In this document: in pieces, positions 1-6,870 of the stretch
Layout of the letters: every line of letters starts with the position of its first letter
How positions within the stretch are numbered: the first letter of the stretch is position 1
Assembly (NCBI GenBank): GCA_020433785.1
Contig: JAGRCC010000119.1
Coordinates: 1-13,274 of the forward strand
Length of the DNA: 13,274 bases
Source: Anaerolineae bacterium
GTDB taxonomy: Bacteria > Chloroflexota > Anaerolineae > 4572-78 > J111
Direction: 5' to 3'
The notes under the pieces: generated by a model
The model's input: the letters and a program-made list of their open reading frames with translations, nothing else
Databases searched by the model: none
Told to the model about the DNA's origin: nothing
Made by a program: the position numbers and the translations under genes

Positions 1-194
1 GAAGTGGCTTGGTTAGACACTAATATGGTTAATTCTGTAAAACAATGCTATTAAACAGCTATTGAGGGTATTACGGTCTACTTAGGATTAATTTGTCGAT
101 TGGAATTGCTTATTCCATTTGGGAATTACCCCTTTCATTGTAACTGCAACTCGATAGGATTGACAAATCGATTTCGCAGCTTAAAAACAACAGG
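1..194. other. AT-rich non-coding stretch with nested inverted repeats
   Basis: I see no supported gene here. ATTTGTCGAT at 91-100 can pair with ATTGACAAAT at 159-168 (ten base pairs, one G-U). The intervening segment contains a second small stem, GGAAT (102-106) with ATTCC (112-116), around a 5-base loop. AAATCGATTT at 165-174 is a perfect palindrome. These could be regulator sites or RNA structure upstream of the gene at 267, or chance in AT-rich DNA. The first 54 bases are open in one frame and end in TAA at 52-54, so the tail of an upstream gene cannot be excluded. Confidence 0.4.
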
Positions 195-224
195 TTGTCG
201 GGCCTAAACCGGTTGTAGTATACT
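195..224 (+). promoter_or_regulatory. candidate sigma70-type promoter for the gene at 267
   Basis: TTGTCG at 195-200 is a 4/6 match to a -35 box. An 18-base spacer separates it from TATACT at 219-224, a 5/6 match to a -10 box. Transcription would start near 231, about 35 bases before the ATG at 267. The -10 box abuts the upstream TTG at 225, which argues against that codon as the start. ACAACAGGTTGT at 187-198 is an inverted repeat overlapping the -35 box and could be an operator. Assignment is by eye only. Confidence 0.45.
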
Positions 225-266
225 TTGCGCTGTTTTGTCAAAGACCATGTAATCAACAGGAGAAAT

Positions 267-806
267 ATGCTTCCTCAAAGCCATGTCACTTACACCTTTG
301 TCGCTGTGGATACCTTGACCGAAAAAATCCCGGCCCTAAAAAATATCGATTACCGGCTGCTGGCCATAGCCGCAATGGGGCCGGATTTGATCGATAAGCC
401 GCTGGCGGCGCTCTATTTCTACCGGCGTTATAAGTCGGCGGTGTTGTTTGCTCATACGCTGCTGGTTCACGCGGTGGTGTTGGTTTGGGCCGTGTGGCGA
501 CGGCCGCCATGGTGGCCCTATCTAATCGCCTTTAACGGCCACGCCTTACTTGACCGGCTGTGGTTTTTTCACGACACCTGGTATTGGCCGTTCCGTGGTT
601 GGCGGTTTCACGTCTGGCAAAAAACCGGCAGCGAGCAGCAAGATATCAAATTGGCTTATTGGTATGCCTTTACCCGCCGGCCTGAATTATGGGGCTGGGA
701 AGTCGGCGGGCTGCTGGCGGGATTGTGGTTCGTGGGTCGCCACCGATTGTATCGATTTGACCGGCTGGGCTATTTACTGCGAACGGGGCGAATCCCAAAA
801 GACTGA
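267..806 (+). CDS. YdjM/DUF457-like predicted membrane metal-dependent hydrolase
   Basis: This is a 179-residue protein. It resembles, by motif only, the YdjM/DUF457 family of inner-membrane proteins, which are predicted to be metal-dependent hydrolases and are biochemically poorly defined. The family-like spaced His/Asp signature is visible: His6 near the N-terminus (SHVTYTF), GPDLID at 38-43, HTLLVH at 63-68 within a hydrophobic stretch, GHALLD at 91-96 followed by an aromatic-rich WPF segment. Hydrophobic stretches at about 58-77, 83-100 and 148-160 suggest membrane association. I chose ATG 267 because AGGAG lies at 258-262 and homology-like sequence begins there. An in-frame TTG at 225 would add 14 basic, unrelated residues and sits directly on the -10 box. 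The gene is monocistronic and converges on the glycosyltransferase gene. Substrate is unknown; the family call is by inspection. Confidence 0.62.
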   Translation: MLPQSHVTYTFVAVDTLTEKIPALKNIDYRLLAIAAMGPDLIDKPLAALYFYRRYKSAVLFAHTLLVHAVVLVWAVWRRPPWWPYLIAFNGHALLDRLWFFHDTWYWPFRGWRFHVWQKTGSEQQDIKLAYWYAFTRRPELWGWEVGGLLAGLWFVGRHRLYRFDRLGYLLRTGRIPKD

Positions 807-849
807 GCGGCAAAGCGACCAATAGGCTAGGTGCCGCGAAAATTGTATC

Positions 850-907
850 GGAGCATCAAAGCTTGCTTCGATATGACTTTGACGGACAAAGCAAGCTTTG
901 TCGCTCC
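850..907. terminator. long hairpin between convergent genes (possible bidirectional terminator or palindromic repeat)
   Basis: The arms at 850-868 and 889-907 are reverse complements over 19 positions with two mismatches (GGAGC...CAAAGCTTGCTT against AAGCAAGCTTTG...GCTCC), separated by 20 bases. The right arm holds an alternative tighter hairpin, GACAAAG (884-890) with CTTTGTC (896-902). Neither side carries a strong T-run (ACTTTCTTTCC after it on +, GATACAATTTT on -). It could therefore be a terminator for both converging genes or a dispersed palindromic repeat. Copy number in the genome would decide. Confidence 0.5.
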
Positions 908-928
908 ACTTTCTTTCCAGGAAACGAC

Positions 929-2419
929 TTACAAATACGGCACAACAAACCAAAATGGTGCGGCGAGCACCAATAAACCCAGGCCGGCATAGCAGATAAT
1001 GAGCAGCGGCCAGGTCAATTGCGGCCAGTATTGGGCTGCCAGTTGGCGACTAGCCACCAAAAGCAGTGCCAGGCCAACGATCAACAACGACCATTTATCC
1101 CAATGACCACTGTAGCCGGCTGTCGCCATGATCCAGAACAGGCTTACCGCCAGGACGGCGACCAACCCCCAGGCCCACTGCCGTTTAACAATTTCATTCA
1201 GGCCCAATGAAAAAAACAATCCCAGAGGAATTGTGGCCGGAAAGAGATAGCGGCCTTGAAACTGCACAAACGTTAAATTGTACCAGCCGTAGGCTAAAGC
1301 TACGAGCACGATAACGGCCGCCATCAGCCCCAGAGCCGCCTTTTGCCGGGGTGATGTAGCCGCAATAAAAGTCGTTCCGGCGTAGGCGATCAGGCCAGCC
1401 AGCGCCGCCACAGTCAATATCGTCAAAAAGAGGTAGGTTCGATTGTCCATCGGCACGGCCATCCAACCGAACTGGCCCCAAAAGCTGCGAAATGTGGTTG
1501 TGATAAAGTTGACTAAATACGTTTTACCGCCGACCTCTGCCACCAAATCCACCGTACGGAGCTGCCCTTGAACAACAGCGTCGTGGCGACCCAGCCCCAA
1601 AATATCGCCATTGCCGTAAAGCGTCTCATTGCGAACAAACCAGGGTAGCGCTACCAGCAGGGCCAGCCCATAAATCACCACTCCACGTTTGATTAACTCC
1701 CTGACGATCAGTCTAATATAACCAAAACCTGCTTCCCCGGCGTCGATCCAGGCGCGTAAACCCAGCATTACGGCCACCAGCGGGACAGCAATGTAGATGG
1801 TCACTTTGGTGAGCAGCGCTAACCCCAGCAACAAGCCAATCAAGAGGCTCTGTTTAATCGAAAGTGGGTCTTTGTCCAGCAGGCAGCGAACCAGTTGCAG
1901 CAGCAGAGCGGCCAAAATTAGTTCCGCCAACGCGTCATTGTTGACCGAGGCCAGAATGGCAATGTGCATCGGGACAAAGGCGACGAACGCCATGGTGCCT
2001 AAAGCTATCGCCAAATCATGGGGGAAGAGGGTTTGAGCAATCAAAAAAGCCAAGATTACCACCCCGGCGCCCAAAGCGACCGACACCAGCCGCACCGCCA
2101 GCAGCCAGCCGCCGCTGATATAGTAAATAGGCGCTGCCAGCAGATAATAGAGCGGTGGCTGGTGAAACTCGTAGCAAACACCGTCGATGGGCATATCGGA
2201 GGGGAATTTGCGCTGTTTCAATTCGGTCAGGTAGGCTTCGTCGTAACATTCGGCCACTAATTCAGGAAACGCTTTTTCAGCAGCCAAGTAACGAATATAA
2301 TTGTAATGCGCCGGTTCATCTGGCGCTTGCCAGTAGGGTGTTAAACCGGCAAATAAGACCCCGGCCAGGCTGTATATCAGCAAGATAGCGGTAAAGAGGA
2401 CGGTTCTGCTCACTAACAT
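929..2419 (-). CDS. polytopic membrane glycosyltransferase, GT-C fold (GT39/DUF2142-like)
   Basis: This is a 496-residue integral membrane protein with roughly 12-13 hydrophobic segments, the usual size for GT-C enzymes. Such enzymes transfer a sugar from a polyprenyl-phosphate donor on the outer face of the membrane. After TM1 (about 6-27) the first external loop carries APDEPAHYNYIRYL at 32-45, with the acidic pair Asp34-Glu35 expected of a GT-C catalytic loop. It is followed by HQPPLYYL at 86-93, SVNNDAL at 158-164, and QGRYLFPA at 388-395 near the C-terminal membrane block. These are hallmarks of PMT/ArnT-like and DUF2142 proteins. ATG 2419 is used; a GTG two codons later (2413) sits at better distance from a GAGG. 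A perfect TATAAT lies only 7 bases upstream of the ATG, so the message may be leaderless. No glycan operon surrounds it, so acceptor and sugar are unknown. Confidence 0.8.
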   Translation of the reverse strand: MLVSRTVLFTAILLIYSLAGVLFAGLTPYWQAPDEPAHYNYIRYLAAEKAFPELVAECYDEAYLTELKQRKFPSDMPIDGVCYEFHQPPLYYLLAAPIYYISGGWLLAVRLVSVALGAGVVILAFLIAQTLFPHDLAIALGTMAFVAFVPMHIAILASVNNDALAELILAALLLQLVRCLLDKDPLSIKQSLLIGLLLGLALLTKVTIYIAVPLVAVMLGLRAWIDAGEAGFGYIRLIVRELIKRGVVIYGLALLVALPWFVRNETLYGNGDILGLGRHDAVVQGQLRTVDLVAEVGGKTYLVNFITTTFRSFWGQFGWMAVPMDNRTYLFLTILTVAALAGLIAYAGTTFIAATSPRQKAALGLMAAVIVLVALAYGWYNLTFVQFQGRYLFPATIPLGLFFSLGLNEIVKRQWAWGLVAVLAVSLFWIMATAGYSGHWDKWSLLIVGLALLLVASRQLAAQYWPQLTWPLLIICYAGLGLLVLAAPFWFVVPYL

Positions 2420-2426
2420 GGCCTCG

Positions 2427-2455
2427 ATTATAAGTCAGCCAAGATAAGTCAGCAA
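2427..2455 (-). promoter_or_regulatory. promoter of the glycosyltransferase gene, overlapping a 10-base direct repeat
   Basis: Read on the minus strand: TTGCTG (2450-2455), a 17-base spacer, then a perfect TATAAT (2427-2432), only 7 bases before the ATG at 2419. Transcription should begin at or within a base or two of that ATG. ATAAGTCAGC occurs twice on the plus strand, at 2430-2439 and 2444-2453 (14-base period), covering the spacer, which would suit a regulator binding the same face with a small offset. The -10 match is strong, the -35 weak. Confidence 0.5.
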
Positions 2456-2519
2456 CATTTTTAATAGAGTGACAGGACAATAATACTGTTAATAGGGTAG
2501 TCTTGGCCCCCCGGTCTAT

Positions 2520-2537
2520 GATATACTGTACTATATC
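2520..2537 (+). promoter_or_regulatory. dyad and -10-like element upstream of the sAC-like cyclase
   Basis: GATATA (2520-2525) and TATATC (2532-2537) form a perfect inverted repeat with a 6-base centre, containing the -10-like TATACT at 2522-2527. The gene starts at 2577, leaving a leader of about 45 bases. I see no good -35 box at 16-18 bases. ATACTGT at 2523-2529 is repeated at 2483-2489, exactly 40 bases upstream, and TATATC recurs at 2547-2552. This could be an operator or a weak promoter needing an activator, or simply AT-rich coincidence. Confidence 0.28.
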
Positions 2538-2576
2538 AAACTAGATTATATCCTTTAGCTTTTACTTCGGATTTGT

Positions 2577-5500
2577 ATGTCTAACCCATTACGCACCGCC
2601 GCCGCTTATGTGCCACTGAGTTTAACGCGGGCAGCCTTGAACGGCGCTTTAACAACACTTCCTAACAAACCCCAAACGAGCCGATTTCCGGCGGCAGTTC
2701 TCTTTGCCGACATTTCAGGCTTCACACCTCTGACCGAAGCCTTAGGGCGACGTGGCTCAGAAGGCCCTGAGGAATTAACCCGCTTATTAAACCGTTATTT
2801 TAGTTGGATGATCGCCTTTGCTGAAGCAGAAGGCGGAGACGTCGTCAAATTCGGCGGCGACTCGCTGATAGTGGTCTACCCCGCTATCGATGAGCCGCTG
2901 AGCATGGCTACCCGGCGGGCCAAACAAGCCGCAGAAAGTATGCGTTCGGCGATGGAGGAGTTTGGCGTACTGGAAAGTAGCGTGGGATTGGTCGCTTTGA
3001 AATTAAAAATAGGGATTGGCGCGGGCGAAATCATCTCGGCCCATATCGGCGGTATTGAGGATCGGTGGGAATACATAATCGCCGGCGATCCGCTGCGCCA
3101 GACCGCCCAGGCCGAACGCCAGGCCAAACAGGGTGAAATCATCCTTAGCCCTGAAGCTGAGGCCGTGATCTATCCCGACAGCTTACCGCCTCGCTCGGCC
3201 TTTAGCCTTGACTGGGAATCGATCCATAATCTGGGGCAGACCGAGAAAATCTTGCGCTGCTACATTCCTCGACCCGTCCGTACCTGGCTAGATCAAGAAC
3301 TACACGAGTGGCTGGCAACGCTGCGACCAATGAGTGTCTTGTTTGCCGGTATCAAAAATTTCGATTATGAGCAACCTCACGCCATTCAGCAACTCCATAC
3401 CTTTTTGCGGGGCGCTCAACAAATTATCTATCATTTTCAGGGCTGCCTGCCCCGCATTACTGTAGATGATAAAGGCACTGTACTGCTGATTTTGTTTGGA
3501 GCACCGCCCGATGCGCATGAGGATGATCCCGAGCGAGCTGTACGCTGCGCGCTCGATTTGCAGTTGCTGGCTCATAAACAGAAAGTGAGACTGGCTGTAG
3601 GAGTCACTTCGGGGCGGGTATTTGCCGGACCGGTCGGCGGCGATACCCGGCGTGAATACACCGTAATGGGCGATACAGTGAATTTGGCGGCTCGCCTGAT
3701 GAGTTTGGCCGGGCCGGGCCGGATCTGCTGCAACTACGAAACTTATCGCAGTACTTACAACCAGATCAATTTTGAATATTTACCACCCGCTCAGATCAAG
3801 GGAAAAGTGGGACTGGTGCCTATCTATCGGCCCTTGGGAGAATACAAACCGCTTGAGCAGTTAGGTCGCATCCAACAAACCAGCTCAACTGATCAGCTTG
3901 TGGCCCGCCAGGAAGCATTAACCATGCTCACCAAAAGGCTTCAGGAAGTCAAAGAAGGCCAATCCCGATTAACCATTATCGAGGGTGAAGCCGGTATCGG
4001 TAAATCTCAACTGGTCAATGCTGTCGTTAGACGGGCGCGTAATTATGGCTTAATCACGCTCATGGGGCGCGGTCGAAGTATCGAACAGGATAAAAAATTA
4101 AGGGTCTGGCAAGATATCTTTTATAGTTATTTTAGATTAGACCAACTCAATGGTTTCTCATTAAAGATGCAGCAGCAAGTGCTGAATGAATTAAGCCAGG
4201 TGACCCCGGCCTTGGTGGATCGGGCCAGTTTACTCAACGATTTGCTTAAACTCAATATCCCCGAATCCCCGTATGTTAGCACGCTCTCACCGAAAGAGCG
4301 ACAAGATGAACTCATTTGGCTAATGATTACCTTGTTAAAAGCCAGAGCCACCGCGCAGCAGCCGATGGTTATTGTTTTAGAGGATGCCCATTGGCTTGAT
4401 GAATTGTCGTGGAAATTCACGGTATTACTGGCCGTGTCGATTATTAAGGATCGAACCCCTCTGTTATTAATCATAGCCACCCGTTTAATGGAAGGCGTGA
4501 CCATGCGCACCAACGCCACCCTGCTGGGCGCATTAGATGAAACCGAATACCTCAGGTTAGACTCATTGGAGGCAGATGATACCCTAACCATTGCCTCTAG
4601 AAAATTAGGCTTAAGCCGCTATGAACTACCTGAAGCAGTAGCCGAATTAATTCGACAACGGGCCGGCGGCAATCCGTTTTATGCTGAGGAAATTTTTTAT
4701 GCGCTGCGCGATAACGGGTTTATTACGTTTAAGACGATGCAAGATAAAGTTCGCTGCTTGATTAGCGGTGATCTGGCCCGAGCGGCGCAGACTCTACCGG
4801 CCACTATTCAAAATATTGTTTTGGCTCGACTTGATCGCCTGCCGCCTGAAAAACAGCTTATTCTCCGAATAGCGGCCGTCATTGGCCAAATTTTCCCCTA
4901 CAATATCTTGCGCGACACGCTCAAAAAATATCTAGAAATAAGAGAATCCTTACTTAAAATTTATCTTAATGACCTGGTTCACTTGGGGTTAATTCAGGCT
5001 GAAGTGTCCGAAGCCGGCCTGACTTACTATAGCTTTAAACATACCATTACCCGAGAAGTCACCTATCAATCCCTCTTATTCGACCGGCGTCGGCAACTGC
5101 ATCGTAGTGTAGCGCAGTGGTATGAAGAAACCTACCAAACCGGCACTGACAAACTTTTTTTGCCGCCCGAATTAAAAGTAACCCAAAGCCTGAGACCAGA
5201 GGCCACCGCCCCGCCCAAATCAACTCCTCTGGCTCCCTACTATGCTCTGCTGGTTTATCACTGGCACCAGGCCGAAGATGAGCAGCGAGAACGTTACTAC
5301 GCCTCGTTGGTGGGGCAGCAGGCTGTGGCCGAATTTGCTAATGCGGAAGCCGTTGGTTACCTCAATCGGGCTCTGGATTTAACCGCGACCGAACATCAGC
5401 TTGAGCGGTATAATCTACTTTTAGCGCGTGAAACTGTCTACGCCCGTCTGGGCGAGCGGGGACGGCAAATGGTCGATTTAGCCTCGCTGGCTGATCTAAC

Positions 5501-6848
5501 GCAGCAGATGAAGATAACCCCTAACAGCGCTGTGGTATCCCTACGCCAGGCGTGTTATGCTGAAGTGACCAGCGACCATAATAATGCAATTTCGGCGGCC
5601 AAAAACGCCGCTGTTTTAGCCAAACAGGCGCAGCAAACAAATATCGTTATTGACAGTTACATTGTTTGGGGCAAAGCGTTATCTGCCCAAAGCGATTTTT
5701 CAGCCGCCTACGACATATTGGAGCAAGCTCTGGCCCTGGCTCAAAAAACCCAAAATAATAGGGCCGAAGCTAATGTATTACAGGCCCTGGCCGACACCTA
5801 CTGTATTCAGGGTCGTTACCAGACCGCGATAGCGTGCTGCCGCCGAACGCAATGGTTAGTGAAATCGTATCACCAGCCGTTAACCCAGGCCAACACCCTT
5901 AATACTTTAGGCTTGGCTTTTTATCATCTGGGCGAACTTTCAACCGCGCAAATTTATTTTGAACAGGCCATTCATATCTACTTTTCGTTAGGTGAGAAGC
6001 AAGGCGAATTAAGATCCTTTTACAATATCGGTCTGATCCATCTCAACAGGGGCGCTTATGAAACAGCCCGTGACTATTTTGAGCAGGCCCTTGATATGGG
6101 GCGCGAGATTCAAGATCGTCAGATTGTAGCCGATGCACTGAGCAATTTAGGGCTAACCTACTGTTTTCTGGGTGATTATATGCCGGCCCGCAGTTATCTG
6201 GGCCAGTCGTTGGGTATTCGCGAGGAGATTGGCCACCAAATGGGCGAGGCCGATTCGCTCAGCAAGTTGAGTATTGTTTTCTACTACACGGGCGATTATC
6301 AAACAACCAGGCGCTATTGTGAGTTGGCCTTGACAATGATACGCGGCAGGGGTCTTGACGCTCAAGAGAGCCTTAACTTGACCTATTTAGGGCACGCCTT
6401 GGCTGATTTGGGAAATTTAGACAAAGCCGCGGCGGCTTATACCCAGGCTCTCTATTTGCGTCGTAAGCTTGAACAACCGCACCTGACCATCGACATCCTG
6501 ATCGGATTGGCTGCTATCGCTGCCGCCCAAGGGCAGTGGGAGGCAGCCCTAACTTACGAAGAAGAAATTCAGACGCAGTTTAACAGTAACCAGAGCATTA
6601 GCCGTAACAAGCTTGCATGGATATACTTAAAGTATTACCATCTATTAATGGCTTTGGCTCCCGTCAATTCACTATTTTCTAAGCGAGCACTCACGATTAT
6701 TGAAATGGCATACGATCACGTTACAGAGCATGCCGCTCATTTTCACAATAGCGAGCAAAAGTATAACTTTTTAGAGAACATTGCGTGGCATCGCGATATT
6801 GTGGGCCTGTGGGAGAAGGAAGCCGAACCGTCATTGATCCCAGGCTAA
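2577..6848 (+). CDS. soluble adenylyl cyclase-like protein: two class III cyclase domains, P-loop ATPase, TPR array
   Basis: This is a 1423-residue cytoplasmic protein expected to make cAMP from ATP. Domain order matches mammalian sAC (ADCY10). C1 (about 38-200) has both metal-binding aspartates, Asp45 in FADISGF and Asp95 in KFGGD, but lacks the transition-state Asn/Arg (Arg174 and Gln178 instead). C2 (about 250-395) lacks both aspartates (Gly258, Thr301) but keeps DDKG at 297-300 and YTVMGDTVNLAAR, with Thr362, Asn369 and Arg373. One complete split site is therefore predicted. An AAA/STAND-type ATPase follows: LVARQEAL at 441-448, Walker A GEAGIGKS at 470-477, Walker B VIVLEDAHWLD at 598-608, and a winged-helix-like part at about 740-850. 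Eight TPRs with an exact 40-residue period run from 1026, then a helical tail. No TM segment or signal peptide is visible. ATG 2577 has only a weak ribosome site. It is probably co-transcribed with the pentapeptide gene just downstream. In related proteins the ATPase/TPR part is thought to regulate; the signal here is unknown. Confidence 0.85.
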   Translation: MSNPLRTAAAYVPLSLTRAALNGALTTLPNKPQTSRFPAAVLFADISGFTPLTEALGRRGSEGPEELTRLLNRYFSWMIAFAEAEGGDVVKFGGDSLIVVYPAIDEPLSMATRRAKQAAESMRSAMEEFGVLESSVGLVALKLKIGIGAGEIISAHIGGIEDRWEYIIAGDPLRQTAQAERQAKQGEIILSPEAEAVIYPDSLPPRSAFSLDWESIHNLGQTEKILRCYIPRPVRTWLDQELHEWLATLRPMSVLFAGIKNFDYEQPHAIQQLHTFLRGAQQIIYHFQGCLPRITVDDKGTVLLILFGAPPDAHEDDPERAVRCALDLQLLAHKQKVRLAVGVTSGRVFAGPVGGDTRREYTVMGDTVNLAARLMSLAGPGRICCNYETYRSTYNQINFEYLPPAQIKGKVGLVPIYRPLGEYKPLEQLGRIQQTSSTDQLVARQEALTMLTKRLQEVKEGQSRLTIIEGEAGIGKSQLVNAVVRRARNYGLITLMGRGRSIEQDKKLRVWQDIFYSYFRLDQLNGFSLKMQQQVLNELSQVTPALVDRASLLNDLLKLNIPESPYVSTLSPKERQDELIWLMITLLKARATAQQPMVIVLEDAHWLDELSWKFTVLLAVSIIKDRTPLLLIIATRLMEGVTMRTNATLLGALDETEYLRLDSLEADDTLTIASRKLGLSRYELPEAVAELIRQRAGGNPFYAEEIFYALRDNGFITFKTMQDKVRCLISGDLARAAQTLPATIQNIVLARLDRLPPEKQLILRIAAVIGQIFPYNILRDTLKKYLEIRESLLKIYLNDLVHLGLIQAEVSEAGLTYYSFKHTITREVTYQSLLFDRRRQLHRSVAQWYEETYQTGTDKLFLPPELKVTQSLRPEATAPPKSTPLAPYYALLVYHWHQAEDEQRERYYASLVGQQAVAEFANAEAVGYLNRALDLTATEHQLERYNLLLARETVYARLGERGRQMVDLASLADLTQQMKITPNSAVVSLRQACYAEVTSDHNNAISAAKNAAVLAKQAQQTNIVIDSYIVWGKALSAQSDFSAAYDILEQALALAQKTQNNRAEANVLQALADTYCIQGRYQTAIACCRRTQWLVKSYHQPLTQANTLNTLGLAFYHLGELSTAQIYFEQAIHIYFSLGEKQGELRSFYNIGLIHLNRGAYETARDYFEQALDMGREIQDRQIVADALSNLGLTYCFLGDYMPARSYLGQSLGIREEIGHQMGEADSLSKLSIVFYYTGDYQTTRRYCELALTMIRGRGLDAQESLNLTYLGHALADLGNLDKAAAAYTQALYLRRKLEQPHLTIDILIGLAAIAAAQGQWEAALTYEEEIQTQFNSNQSISRNKLAWIYLKYYHLLMALAPVNSLFSKRALTIIEMAYDHVTEHAAHFHNSEQKYNFLENIAWHRDIVGLWEKEAEPSLIPG
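5652..6611 (+). repeat. eight tetratricopeptide repeats with exact 40-residue register
   Basis: Within the cyclase protein, residues 1026-1345 form eight consecutive units starting at 1026, 1066, 1106, 1146, 1186, 1226, 1266 and 1306. In each, a small/aliphatic pair sits at unit position 6-7 (often LG), a Gly in most units near position 14-15 and Ala/Thr near 19. There are no insertions or deletions over 320 residues. Forty-residue TPRs (rather than 34) are typical of LGN-like and MalT/SARP-type helical scaffolds that bind peptides or proteins. The DNA copies are diverged, so this is an old array rather than a recent expansion. Confidence 0.75.
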
Positions 6849-6870
6849 GTAGACGTTGGATACCTCCCGG

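Noticed and set aside
1..54. Open frame from the window edge to TAA at 52-54, possible tail of an upstream gene
   Set aside because: Only 17 codons, composition not distinctive, and no terminator follows; cannot be told from chance.
225..266. TTG 225 as start of the small membrane protein
   Set aside because: It abuts the -10 box, adds residues unlike the family, and has no ribosome site, whereas ATG 267 has AGGAG upstream.
2469..2486. GTGACA and TAATAC considered as -35 and -10 boxes for the sAC-like gene
   Set aside because: They are separated by only six bases, incompatible with sigma70 spacing.
4127..4591. 154-codon open frame on the minus strand inside the sAC-like gene
   Set aside because: Lies opposite the ATPase domain, is Ser-rich low-complexity sequence, and has no ribosome site or domain; it is a shadow of the real reading frame.
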